This document shows, piece by piece, positions 44,101 through 52,154 of a stretch of 64,000 bases of DNA. The translations under genes were made by a program, and so were the position numbers. The stretch comes from Streptomyces sp. NBC_00239 (GTDB lineage Bacteria > Actinomycetota > Actinomycetes > Streptomycetales > Streptomycetaceae). The notes beneath the pieces are model-generated. The model did not search any database, was not told the origin of the DNA, and saw only the letters and a list, made by a program, of their open reading frames with translations. The first letter of the stretch is position 1; each line of letters opens with the position of its first letter. The stretch covers positions 5,518,001 to 5,582,000 of the forward strand of contig NZ_CP108095.1 of the NCBI RefSeq assembly GCF_036194065.1, written 5' to 3'.

Positions 44101-44850
44101 TCACGGCAGTGGCAGGGCGATCTTCACCGCATAGAGCGCGACCAGGCCGTAGCCCACCCGGAAGGTCCAGACGCGGGCCGCCGCGGAGATCCGCGACCCG
44201 GCGAACGAACCGGCCAGCACCAGGAGTTGCTGCCATGCGAGGGAGGCGGCGAAGACGGCGCCGACGAACACCGCGCCGGCCGTGCCGCCGGCCAGGGTGG
44301 CGCCCTGGGCGGTGGTGAGGGCCGCGAAGTAGAGCGCGGTGGTCGGGTTCACGGCGGTGAGCGCGGCGAAGCGGAGGAAGGTCCGGAACCCGCCGGCGGA
44401 GGTGCTCGCGGTGACGCTCGTGGTCGCGGTGGAGACCGTTGTGGAGGTCGTGGTCCCAGAGCCCGCGGCCGCGTCGGGGCCCGTGGCCGGGCCGTAACCG
44501 AGGCCGGCGGAACGGGATGCGGAAGAGGAGGGGGAAGCCGAGGAGGTGGAGGCGGGGGAACCGGTCGGGCGGAGGCCGTGGGCGGCGATGGCCAGGAGGA
44601 TCAGGGCCGACAGCAGCCGGACCCAGGCCTCCACGCCGGACAGGGCCGAGGAGACCAGCGGCCCCAAGGCCGTGGCCAGCGCCGCGTAGGCCATGTCGAC
44701 CACGGCCACGGCCGCCGCCGCGGCGGCGGCCGCCCGACGCGGCCCGCGCATGCTCTCCTGCACCAGCAGCACGCCGATGGCACCCACCGGCATCGCCACC
44801 CCCAGCCCCGCGGCCGCACCCGCCAGGGCGGTCGTCGTCAGTTCGCTCAT
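44101..44850 (-). CDS. LysE-family amino-acid exporter
   Basis: Inner-membrane protein of 249 residues with the LysE/RhtB pattern. The first helix contains GLGVAMPVGAIGVLLVQESM, the later ones FLRFAALTAVNPTTALYFAAL and AWQQLLVLAGSFAG. A Ser/Thr/Ala/Gly-rich insertion of about 55 residues (roughly 103-158) separates the halves and is much longer than in typical members. ATG at 44850. Divergent from an Lrp-type regulator, the usual arrangement for exporter control by its amino-acid substrate. The exported compound is unknown. Confidence 0.82.
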   Translation of the reverse strand: MSELTTTALAGAAAGLGVAMPVGAIGVLLVQESMRGPRRAAAAAAAAVAVVDMAYAALATALGPLVSSALSGVEAWVRLLSALILLAIAAHGLRPTGSPASTSSASPSSSASRSAGLGYGPATGPDAAAGSGTTTSTTVSTATTSVTASTSAGGFRTFLRFAALTAVNPTTALYFAALTTAQGATLAGGTAGAVFVGAVFAASLAWQQLLVLAGSFAGSRISAAARVWTFRVGYGLVALYAVKIALPLP

Positions 44851-44920
44851 GCCCCCAAGTAGGCCGCCGCCCGCGGGCGCTTCGGGCCCGAATATCGGCC
44901 GGGACTGCGAGAATCGCGGC

Positions 44921-45358
44921 ATGGACCGCATCGACAGGGAAATCCTCGGCGTCCTGCAGCAGGATGCGCGGATCTCCTACCGGGACCTCGGGGTCCGGGT
45001 GGGGCTCAGTGCCAACGCGGCCGCCGACCGGGTCCGCCGGATGCGCCGGGACGGCGTGATCCGCGGGTTCACCACGCTCGTCGACCCGGCGGCCGACAGC
45101 GGCGGCGGACTCGTCGTCTTCATCGACGTCACGCTGCGGCTGGACACGACCAACGAGGACTTCGAGAAGGCCGTCGCCCGGATGCCGGGGATCACGGAGG
45201 TGGTCCACGTGACCGGCGAGCACGATTACCTGGTGCGGGCCAGGGCGGCCGATCCGGCCGCGCTGGACGGGTTGTTGCGCCGCCTCAAGAGGGAGGCGGG
45301 CGTTGCCCACTCCAACACCCGCATCGCTCTGCGGGCCGCCACCCGCCCGGCGCTCTGA
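44921..45358 (+). CDS. Lrp/AsnC-family transcriptional regulator
   Basis: 145-residue regulator. N-terminal HTH DRIDREILGVLQQDARISYRDLGVRVGLSANAAADRVRRM; C-terminal RAM (ligand-binding) domain with FEKAVARMPGITEVVHVTGEHDYLVRARA. Start ATG 44921. The 70-bp divergent gap with the LysE exporter gene probably contains the shared operator, so it likely controls export in response to an amino acid. Confidence 0.9.
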   Translation: MDRIDREILGVLQQDARISYRDLGVRVGLSANAAADRVRRMRRDGVIRGFTTLVDPAADSGGGLVVFIDVTLRLDTTNEDFEKAVARMPGITEVVHVTGEHDYLVRARAADPAALDGLLRRLKREAGVAHSNTRIALRAATRPAL

Positions 45359-45365
45359 CCCCGCG

Positions 45366-45606
45366 GGGTTCCTGGGGCTCCGCCCCAGACCCCGCGCCTC
45401 AAACGCCGGCGGGGCTGGGGTGGTGCCTCGGGCTGGGGGTGGTGTCTCGTGGGGTCGGCGGGGCTGGGGTGGTGCCTCGGGCTGGCGGGGCTGAGGGTGG
45501 TGCGTCGTGGGGCTGGCGGGGCTGGGGGTGGTGCCTCGTGGGGCTGGCGGGGCTCGGGTGGTGCCGCGTGGGGTCGGCGGGGCTGGAGGGGCGTCGCGTG
45601 GGTGGG
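45366..45606. repeat. Solo right arm of the palindromic element (copy D) plus ~33-bp array
   Basis: Right-arm sequence only (GGGGCTCCGCCCCAGACC, then CGCCTCAAACGCCGG) up to ~45419. It is followed by about six degenerate ~30-35-bp units with the phrase GGGGCTGGCGGGGCTGGG and tggtgcctcg, reaching the stop of the GAF kinase gene. It lies between convergent genes. Confidence 0.75.
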
Positions 45607-47502
45607 TCAGAGGGCGGACTCCCACGTCAGGGACGTGCCGCGGGTGCCGGTGCCGGTCAGGCCGTCGTCCTCGACCCGCAGCCGCACCCGGCCGGCGTGC
45701 GCGGCGACCTCCACCTCGATCGAGGTGACGTCCGTACGCCGGTACGCGGCCGCCAGCGCGCCGCGCAGCGCGGTCAGCAGCCGATCCGCCACCGGCTCGG
45801 TCAGCAGCACGTCCACCGCGCCCGTGAAGTGCACGGACGGCTGGAACCCCAGCAGCACGGCCGCGCCGCCCGTCTCCCGCAGCACCCGGCCCCGGAAGGT
45901 CGTCGGCGCGTCGGTGGGCGGCTGCTGCAACGCGAAGATGGCCGTACGCACCTCCTGGATCGTGGAGTCCAGCTCGTCCACGGCCCGGCCCAGCTCGTCC
46001 CCGACCGTGTCCGCGTCCGGGGCCGCCGCACCGCGACGCCGGGTCGCGTCCAGCATCATCTCCGTCGCGAACAGCCGCTGCACCACCAGGTCGTGCAGGT
46101 CCCGCGCGATCCGGTCGCGGTCCTCGTACACCGCCAGCTGCTCCCGGTCGTGCTGCGCGTCGGCGAGCACCAGGGCCAGCGCCGCCTGCGAGGCGAACTG
46201 CGAGGCCAGCAGCCGGTCCACCGCGTCGTACGGCTTGCCGCCGCGGCGCCGCGGCAGCGCCAGCGTGCCGATCAGCTGACCGCCGCTCTGCAGCGGCAGC
46301 AGCATGCTCGGCCCGAACCGCTCCCGTACGTGCGTGGTCATCCGCGGGTCGGTCGCCGAGTCCTCGACGAACACCGGCTCTCCGCCCAGCAGCTGCTCCA
46401 GCACCGGGCTGCCCGCCTCGATGGTGGTGCCGACCAGGTCGCCCGGGTCCTCCTGGGTCGAGGCGGCGACGATCTCCATGCCGCCCTCGGGGGTCGGCTG
46501 GAGCACCACGCCGGCCGCCGCGTCCGCCAGCAACCGGGCCCGTTCGGCCACGCACTCCAGCGCGTCCGCGGCCGGGCGGCCCGCCAGCAGGGCCGTGGTC
46601 ACCGCGGCGGCGCCCTCGATCCAGCGCTCGCGCCGCCGGGCCGTGTCGTACAGGCGGGCGTTGCCGATCGCTATGCCCGCCTGGGAGGCCAGCACCCGCA
46701 GCAGCGCCAGGTCGTCCTCGCCGAACGGGCCGCCGCCCTGCTTCTCGGCGAGGTAGAGGTTCCCGAACACCTCGGTGTGCACCCGGATGGGGACGCCGAG
46801 GAAGCTGCGCATCGGCGGGTGGCCCGGCGGGAAGCCGACCGCCCGCGGGTCGGTCGTCACGTCGTCGAGCAGCAGCGGACGCGGGTCGCGGGCGAGCGCG
46901 CCCAGGACCCCCGACCGCCCGTCGGGCAGGTGGGGGATCCGCTCGCGCTCCTCCTCGGTGAGGCCCGCGGTGATCAGCTCGGTGAGCCGGCCGCCGGTCC
47001 GGCCCTCGGCCCCGGCGCCGGTCGCGGGGTCCGTACCGGCGTCGGGCTCGATGATGCCGAGCGCCCCGTACCGGGCGCCGCACAGCTCCCGGGCGGACGC
47101 CACGATGTGCTGGAGCGTCGTCTTCAGCTCCAGGTCGGTGCCCACGCTGAGGACCGCTTCGAGCAGCGTCGGCAGGCCGTGCAGCGCGGCGTCGGCGCCG
47201 CCGGTGACGGCGGACCCGGTGACGGCGGACCCGGTGACGGCGGACCCGGTGACGGCGGACCCGGTGACGGCGGACCCGGTGACGGCGGACCCGGTGACGG
47301 CGGTACCGGGCGGCGGTCCCTGGCCGCGGGTGCGGCCCTGGGCCCGGCCTTGGTTCCGGCCTTGGTTCGGGCCTTGATTCGGGCCTTGGTTCCGGTCCGG
47401 CTCCCGGTCCGGATCCGGGCCTGGTTCCCGGTCGTGCTCGGGACCGGCACCGGTCCGGGGTCCGGTGCCGGTCCCGGAGTCCGGCTGCGGCGGTCCGCTC
47501 AT
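45607..47502 (-). CDS. GAF-domain histidine kinase-like protein with degenerate ATPase
   Basis: 631 residues, DevS/DosT-like layout. The low-complexity N-terminus (~1-100: Gln/Gly repeats, then seven AVTGS repeats) is followed by GAF 1 (~110-275), GAF 2 (~285-455), the dimerisation/phosphoacceptor helix with DRDRIARDLHDLVVQRLF (His470), and a C-terminal domain. The N-box Asn expected in the ATPase is missing (LRGALAAAYRRTD). The protein stops 15 residues after a D-box-like VEDDGLTG, without a clear G2 box. ATG at 47502 overlaps the MreB-like stop by 4 bp. No response regulator is adjacent. Confidence 0.82.
   Translation of the reverse strand: MSGPPQPDSGTGTGPRTGAGPEHDREPGPDPDREPDRNQGPNQGPNQGRNQGRAQGRTRGQGPPPGTAVTGSAVTGSAVTGSAVTGSAVTGSAVTGSAVTGGADAALHGLPTLLEAVLSVGTDLELKTTLQHIVASARELCGARYGALGIIEPDAGTDPATGAGAEGRTGGRLTELITAGLTEEERERIPHLPDGRSGVLGALARDPRPLLLDDVTTDPRAVGFPPGHPPMRSFLGVPIRVHTEVFGNLYLAEKQGGGPFGEDDLALLRVLASQAGIAIGNARLYDTARRRERWIEGAAAVTTALLAGRPAADALECVAERARLLADAAAGVVLQPTPEGGMEIVAASTQEDPGDLVGTTIEAGSPVLEQLLGGEPVFVEDSATDPRMTTHVRERFGPSMLLPLQSGGQLIGTLALPRRRGGKPYDAVDRLLASQFASQAALALVLADAQHDREQLAVYEDRDRIARDLHDLVVQRLFATEMMLDATRRRGAAAPDADTVGDELGRAVDELDSTIQEVRTAIFALQQPPTDAPTTFRGRVLRETGGAAVLLGFQPSVHFTGAVDVLLTEPVADRLLTALRGALAAAYRRTDVTSIEVEVAAHAGRVRLRVEDDGLTGTGTRGTSLTWESAL
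47203..47307. repeat. In-frame 15-bp tandem repeat, seven units
   Basis: Unit GGTGACGGCGGACCC repeats with an exact 15-bp period from 47203 to 47307 and encodes AVTGS seven times (last AVTGG) in the kinase N-terminus. Units are almost identical, so the copy number probably varies between strains. Confidence 0.9.
47338..47398. repeat. In-frame 12-bp tandem repeat
   Basis: Four to five units of CCTTGGTTCGGG type encode NQGP/NQGR repeats in the same kinase N-terminus. Third bases vary, so it is older than the 15-bp array. Confidence 0.75.
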
Positions 47503-48536
47503 TCGGACAGGGGGTCCAGCACCATGGGGGCGATCTTTCCTTCCAGCATGGCGCCGAGACCCAGCACGGCGCAGACGTCCGGCCGTTCCGCGATGTGCAC
47601 CGGCATGCCCGTGGCGTCCCGCAGCATCTGGTCCAGCCCCGGCAGCAGGGCGCTGCCGCCCACCATCATGATCCCCTTGTCGGTCAGGTCGGCGACGAGG
47701 TCCGGCGGGCACTCGCGCAGCACCTTGCCGATGCCGTCGAGGACGGCGGTCAGCGGAGTGTGGATCGCGTTGCGCACCGCGGCCGTGTCGACCTGTACGG
47801 AACGGGCCAGGCCGGTGGCCACGTCACGGCCGTGGATCTCGGTGGACTTGGGCCCCTGCCCGGTGATGCCGTTGCCGTGCAAGGCCAGCTGGAGCGGGCG
47901 GACCGCCTGGCTCGGCAGCATCAGCTCGTGCTGGTGGCGCAGGTGCTGGACGATCGCGTGGTCGATGGCGTCGCCGCCGACGGCGACCCGCTCGGCGGTC
48001 ACGATCGAGCCCAGCGAGAGCACCGCGATCTGGGTGGCCGCGGCTCCGCACACCATGATCATGGTCGCGGTCGGCTGTTCCACGGGCAGGCCACAGCCGA
48101 CGGCCGCCGCGATCAGGGTGTCCACGAGCTCGACCCGGCGGGCGCCGAGCCCGACCAGGGTCTCGACCGCGGCCCGCTGGGCCAGCGGGTCGGCGTCGTG
48201 GGGGGTGCAGGCGGCGGCCCGCAGCCGCGGCTTGCGGCGCAGTGCCCGGCGGAGCTTCTCGCCGAGCAGGTGGCGCAGCATCCGCTGGGCCATCTCGATG
48301 TCGACGACGGTGCCGCCGGAGACGGGGCGGACGACGCGGATGTAGTCAGGGGTGCGGCCGGTCATGCGCTCGGCGAAGGTGCCGACCGCGATGAGGGCGC
48401 CGGTGCGGGTGTTGACCGCGGCGACGCTGGGCTCGTCCACGACCAGTCCGGCGCCCTTGACGTAGACGCGGGTTCTCGCCGCACCCAGGTCGACGGCGAC
48501 GTGGCAGCGGCGCAACTGCTCAAGGCTGACGGTCAC
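47499..48536 (-). CDS. MreB-like actin-family protein (Mbl type)
   Basis: 345-residue actin-like ATPase related to MreB. Phosphate-1 region VAVDLGAARTRVYVKG; connect-1 VSGGTVVDIEMAQRML; phosphate-2 MIMVCGAAATQIAVLSLG; adenosine motif GIMMVGGSALLPGLDQML. Streptomyces carries short, divergent MreB homologues besides MreB in the spore-wall cluster; this one has no mreC/mreD neighbours. GTG at 48536 has GGAGGACC upstream. It overlaps the GAF kinase start by 4 bp, so the two are co-translated. Confidence 0.85.
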   Translation of the reverse strand: MTVSLEQLRRCHVAVDLGAARTRVYVKGAGLVVDEPSVAAVNTRTGALIAVGTFAERMTGRTPDYIRVVRPVSGGTVVDIEMAQRMLRHLLGEKLRRALRRKPRLRAAACTPHDADPLAQRAAVETLVGLGARRVELVDTLIAAAVGCGLPVEQPTATMIMVCGAAATQIAVLSLGSIVTAERVAVGGDAIDHAIVQHLRHQHELMLPSQAVRPLQLALHGNGITGQGPKSTEIHGRDVATGLARSVQVDTAAVRNAIHTPLTAVLDGIGKVLRECPPDLVADLTDKGIMMVGGSALLPGLDQMLRDATGMPVHIAERPDVCAVLGLGAMLEGKIAPMVLDPLSE

Positions 48537-48767
48537 GGCAGGTCCTCCCGAGGCGCTGACGCTAGGTGGGAATCGCGACCGGCGACTACCGATCACATTT
48601 CGCATCTTTTCGGGCAAAACGGACATGCGGCGCGTTGGGCTGGGCCGGTCGGGGGGCGAGGCGGCTGCGCCGAGCGGGTCGCGAGGTGCTGCACGGGGGT
48701 GGTCTTCTGGCGTGTCAGGCCCCAGCATTCCGCTACTACTCGTGCGTAACAAGGTAAGGGGGAGGCC

Positions 48768-49487
48768 GTGCTGACGGTCCGCCAGAGACTTCTCGCCCTG
48801 ATCACGCTCCTCGCGGCGCTTTGCGCGCCGCTGCCGTCCCACGCCGCCGAACGGGTGGCCGTCACCCCCTCCGACCAGGCAGGTCTGCGCAATCCGGTGG
48901 TGTTCGTGCACGGTTACAACGCCGACCCCGGAGTCTGGGGCGGGCTCCGCGCCGACCTCCGGGCCGCCGGGTACGCCGACTCCAGCCTCTTCTCGTGGGG
49001 TTACGACACCCACCAGTCGGTCAACGAAGTGCTCTCCGGGCGCTTCGCCGCGTACGTCGACCAGGTCCGCAGCCAGACCGGCGCCCAGCAGGTGGACGTG
49101 GTCGCGCACTCCTTCGGATCCCTCGTCAGCCGCTGGTACGTGAAGTTCGGCGGCGGCGCCCCCAAGGTGGCCCACTGGGTCTCGCTGGCCGGCCCCAACC
49201 ACGGCACGTACATCAGCTGGGGCTGCGTCATCTGGGACCAGGCCTGCCGGGACATGAGCCCCGGGTCGTACGTGCAGAAGAAGCTCGCGGAGGGCGACGA
49301 GACGCCCGGCTCCGTCGCGTACGCCACCTTCTGGTCGGACTGCGACGAGGTGATCAACCCGGACGGCAGCGTGCCGCTGGCGGGCGCGGCGAACACGTAC
49401 GCGGGCTGCCTGAAGCACAACGACTTCCTGGGCCACGACGGCGTCTCCGCGGGCGTCCTGGCCTTCCTGGCCTCCCAGCCCGCCTAG
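48768..49487 (+). CDS. Secreted lipase/esterase (alpha/beta hydrolase)
   Basis: 239-residue secreted hydrolase resembling bacterial class 2 lipases. Signal peptide LLALITLLAALCAPLPSHAAE. The oxyanion loop is VVFVHGYNADPGVWGG. The nucleophile elbow is VVAHSFGSLVSRWY, and GPNHGTYISW is the usual following loop. Four Cys in the C-terminal half suit disulfides in an exported enzyme. GTG at 48768 preceded by GGGGAGG. Natural substrate unknown. Confidence 0.88.
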   Translation: MLTVRQRLLALITLLAALCAPLPSHAAERVAVTPSDQAGLRNPVVFVHGYNADPGVWGGLRADLRAAGYADSSLFSWGYDTHQSVNEVLSGRFAAYVDQVRSQTGAQQVDVVAHSFGSLVSRWYVKFGGGAPKVAHWVSLAGPNHGTYISWGCVIWDQACRDMSPGSYVQKKLAEGDETPGSVAYATFWSDCDEVINPDGSVPLAGAANTYAGCLKHNDFLGHDGVSAGVLAFLASQPA

Positions 49488-49572
49488 GCCGGGGCCTCCC
49501 GGCCTTGCCCGGGAGGCCGGGTGGCCGAAAACGCACACAGGATCCTTACAGCCCCGGGACACCGTTGTTGCC

Positions 49573-49597
49573 GGCGCCCGCATAGCCTGCGGGCGCC
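49573..49597 (+). promoter_or_regulatory. Hairpin abutting the start codon of the SCO2400-like gene
   Basis: GGCGCCCGC (49573-49581) and GCGGGCGCC (49589-49597) are perfectly complementary; the 7-nt loop atagcct contains TAGCCT (49583-49588), a possible -10 hexamer. The ATG starts at the next base. It may be an operator, or an mRNA stem that limits translation. Confidence 0.45.
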
Positions 49598-50407
49598 ATG
49601 GACTACTGCCACGCCTGCCGGCGGCACCTCAACGGCGCACTGGCCTGTGCCGGCTGCGGAACCCCCGCCGAGTACCTGACCGCCGGACCCGCGCCGGGCG
49701 CCGCCGAGCTGCCCGCCGTCGAGCTCGCCGCCCCGCCGCCCGTCTTCGCCGACTACAGCGGGGCGGGGCGGGCCGATGCCCGGCGGCGGCGGACCGCCGG
49801 CCACCGCAGGCGCCGGCGCGGCGCGCTCACCGTGGGCCTCGGGCTGCTGTTCGCGGCCGGCGGCTCGCTCGCGGTGGCCGCGCTGACCGTCGAGGGCGAC
49901 CGGAGCGACCGGGCCGCGACCGTGGTCCAGCAGGAAGAGGTGGGCAGCCGGCAGCCGCAGGCGCCCGAGACCTTCGGCGCCCCCACCTCGCTGCCCGCCG
50001 GCCCCGGAACCGACACCCCCACGCCCACCGGGACGGCCGGGCCCGACGAGCCGGATCCTTCGGCTTCTTCGGACGACGGTCCGGGTGTTCCCGTCGCGGG
50101 ACGGTCGTCGGCCGGCGGCGATCCAGGCGGGCCCGGAGCGGCGGCGACCGGGCAGGCGGAGGACGGGCAGCAGTCCGGGGACTCCGGCGGCTCCGAGGGG
50201 TCGGGGGAGTCGGACGACGCCGACGACGCGGACGGCCGGGGCGGCTCGGAGGAGTCGACCGGGCCGGACTCCGACGGCGACGAGCCCGGTGGCCGCCCGT
50301 CCCCGAGCCGGTCGGCGGCCGCCCCCGGCACCTCGCCCCCCGCCTCGCCGCAGCCGGACCCGGACCCCACGGAGGCCTGCGAATGGTTCCTGTGGTGGTG
50401 CGTGTGA
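49598..50407 (+). CDS. SCO2400-like zinc-ribbon/membrane protein
   Basis: 269 residues. The N-terminal zinc-ribbon-like YCHACRRHLNGALACAGCG has two CxxC pairs. A basic RRRRRG stretch and one membrane helix (TVGLGLLFAAGGSLAVAALTV, ~81-103) follow, then a long Ser/Gly/Asp/Pro-rich acidic tail ending CEWFLWWCV. Matches my recollection of the Streptomyces SCO2400 family. Function is unknown. With the ribbon inside the cell, the acidic tail would be outside, with the terminal Trp-rich Cys pair exposed. No Shine-Dalgarno; a hairpin abuts the ATG. Confidence 0.7.
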   Translation: MDYCHACRRHLNGALACAGCGTPAEYLTAGPAPGAAELPAVELAAPPPVFADYSGAGRADARRRRTAGHRRRRRGALTVGLGLLFAAGGSLAVAALTVEGDRSDRAATVVQQEEVGSRQPQAPETFGAPTSLPAGPGTDTPTPTGTAGPDEPDPSASSDDGPGVPVAGRSSAGGDPGGPGAAATGQAEDGQQSGDSGGSEGSGESDDADDADGRGGSEESTGPDSDGDEPGGRPSPSRSAAAPGTSPPASPQPDPDPTEACEWFLWWCV

Positions 50408-50559
50408 CCAGCCGGATCTGACCGACGGACCTGACCGACGGATCCGAGCGCCGGACCCCGACCGGCGGACCTGATCGTCGGATCTGGCCGCCGGGCCCGA
50501 CCGCCGGATCCGAGTAGGTGCGTCTCGCCGGCCGCGCGTGACCCGGCCCGCGCCGGGTC

Positions 50560-50982
50560 CTACTGGCCGAGCATGCGCCGGAGCAGGTCCCGCAGCGCGG
50601 TCCGCTCGGCGGTGCCGAGGCCCGCGAGGGGCTCCCGGGCGAAGTCCAGCGCGTCGCGCAGCCGCTCGGCGGTCCGCAGCCCCGCCTCGGTCGCCACGGC
50701 CAGCTTCACCCGCCGGTCCGCCGGGTCGGGCTGCCGCGCCACCAGCCCGCGTGCCTCCAGCCGGTCCACGATCCCGGTGATGTTCGACGGTTCGCACTTC
50801 AGCTGCTGGGCGATCCGGCGCATCGGCAGCGGGTCGAGCGCCAGCAGCGTCAGGACGCGGGCCTGCGCGCCGGTCAGCTGGTGGCTGGCGGCGGCCTGCT
50901 CGTACTCCTCGTGGTAGCGGGCCACGACGGCGCCGATGAGCTCGACGACCTCAAGGGTCAGGGGGTCTGTGCGAGGGGGCAT
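50560..50982 (-). CDS. MarR-family transcriptional regulator
   Basis: 140-residue winged-helix dimeric repressor. The wHTH is LPMRRIAQQLKCEPSNITGIVDRLEARGLVARQPDPADRRVKLAVATEAG, with flanking dimerisation helices. It lacks the N-terminal redox Cys of OhrR; the only Cys is in the recognition region. ATG at 50982 has no Shine-Dalgarno, but TAGACT lies 6 nt upstream, so it is probably leaderless. It likely represses itself and the divergent oxidoreductase. Confidence 0.9.
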   Translation of the reverse strand: MPPRTDPLTLEVVELIGAVVARYHEEYEQAAASHQLTGAQARVLTLLALDPLPMRRIAQQLKCEPSNITGIVDRLEARGLVARQPDPADRRVKLAVATEAGLRTAERLRDALDFAREPLAGLGTAERTALRDLLRRMLGQ

Positions 50983-50988
50983 GGCGCC

Positions 50989-51016
50989 AGTCTATCGATT
51001 TACTTGACAACGTGAA
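50989..51016 (-). promoter_or_regulatory. Promoter of the MarR gene
   Basis: On the minus strand TTCACG (-35), a 16-nt spacer, then TAGACT (-10) ending 6 nt before the ATG. A TTGACA at 51004-51009 on the plus strand overlaps it and may be the -35 of the divergent oxidoreductase gene. Confidence 0.45.
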
Positions 51017-51070
51017 ATATCCAGGAGCATGGTTGTTTCAGGTTCTGAAGCATTCTTCCTTGGAGCATCC

Positions 51071-52090
51071 ATGACCGACTTCCCCGCCGTCAGCCGCGAG
51101 TGGCACCTGGTCGCCCGTCCGCAGGGATGGCCGACCGCCGCGGACTTCGCCCTGCGCGAGGTCCCCGTGACCGCCCCCGGGCCCGGCCGGATCCTGGTCC
51201 GCAACCTCCACATGTCGGTGGACCCGTACATGCGCGGCCGGATGAACGACGTGAAGTCCTACATCCCGCCCTTCGCGCTGGACCGGCCCATGGACGGCGG
51301 CGCGGTCGGCGAGGTCGTGGCCTCCGCCGCCGAGGGCTTCGAGGTCGGCGACCACGTCCTGCACGGACTGGGCTGGCGCGAGTACGCCGACGTCGACGCG
51401 CAGCACGCCACCAAGGTGGACGCCGACCTCGCGCCGCTCTCCGCGTACCTCGGCGTGCTGGGCATGCCGGGCCTGACCGCGTACGCGGGCCTCTTCGAGA
51501 CCGCCTCCTTCAAGGAGGGCGACTCGGTCTTCGTGTCCGGCGCCGCCGGTGCGGTCGGCAGCCTCGTCGGCCAGTTCGCGAAGATCAAGGGCGCCTCCCG
51601 GGTGATCGGCTCGGCCGGCTCCGACGACAAGGTCAAGCAGCTCACCGGGAAGTACGGCTTCGACGCCGCCTTCAACTACAAGAACGGCCCGGTGGCCGAG
51701 CAGCTCTCCGAGGCCGCCCCCGAGGGCATCGACGTCTACTTCGACAACGTGGGCGGCGACCACCTGGAAGCCGCCATCGGCGCCCTCAAGCTGCACGGCC
51801 GCGCCACCCTGTGCGGAGCCATCGCCCAGTACAACGACACCGCGCCGGCCCCCGGCCCGCGCAACCTCGTCGCCGTCATCGGCAAGCGCCTGCGCCTCCA
51901 GGGCATCCTGGTCAGCGACCACGCCGGGCTCCAGCAGCAGTTCGTGCAGGATGTCGCCGGCTGGCTGCGCTCGGGCGAGCTGAAGGCCGACGAGACGGTC
52001 GTCCACGGCATCGAGAACGGCACCGAGGCGTTCCTGGGCATGCTCCGCGGCGAGAACACCGGAAAGATGATCGTTTCTTTCACCCGCTAG
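51071..52090 (+). CDS. NADP-dependent MDR oxidoreductase (CurA/leukotriene B4 dehydrogenase-like)
   Basis: 339-residue zinc-free medium-chain reductase, likely an alkenal/enone reductase. N-terminal motifs HMSVDPYMRGRMND and GGAVGEVVAS; Rossmann motif VSGAAGAVGSLVGQFAKIKG; later GIDVYFDNVGGDHLEAAIGAL and CGAIAQYN, all typical of the CurA/LTB4DH group. ATG at 51071 has GGAG upstream; an in-frame ATG at 51029 lacks it. Divergent from MarR and followed by ohr, suggesting a role in handling reactive carbonyls or oxidised lipids (inference). Confidence 0.9.
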   Translation: MTDFPAVSREWHLVARPQGWPTAADFALREVPVTAPGPGRILVRNLHMSVDPYMRGRMNDVKSYIPPFALDRPMDGGAVGEVVASAAEGFEVGDHVLHGLGWREYADVDAQHATKVDADLAPLSAYLGVLGMPGLTAYAGLFETASFKEGDSVFVSGAAGAVGSLVGQFAKIKGASRVIGSAGSDDKVKQLTGKYGFDAAFNYKNGPVAEQLSEAAPEGIDVYFDNVGGDHLEAAIGALKLHGRATLCGAIAQYNDTAPAPGPRNLVAVIGKRLRLQGILVSDHAGLQQQFVQDVAGWLRSGELKADETVVHGIENGTEAFLGMLRGENTGKMIVSFTR

Positions 52091-52154
52091 GCTCACCTGG
52101 AACCGTCGCGATCGTGGGCGCGAGTCGCGGCGACAACCAGGAGGATCGTTTTAC

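Noticed and set aside
45439..48345. Very long plus-strand frame opposite the GAF kinase and MreB-like genes
   Set aside because: Repetitive Arg/Gly/Gln composition, no domain; the minus strand carries GAF, H-box and actin motifs.
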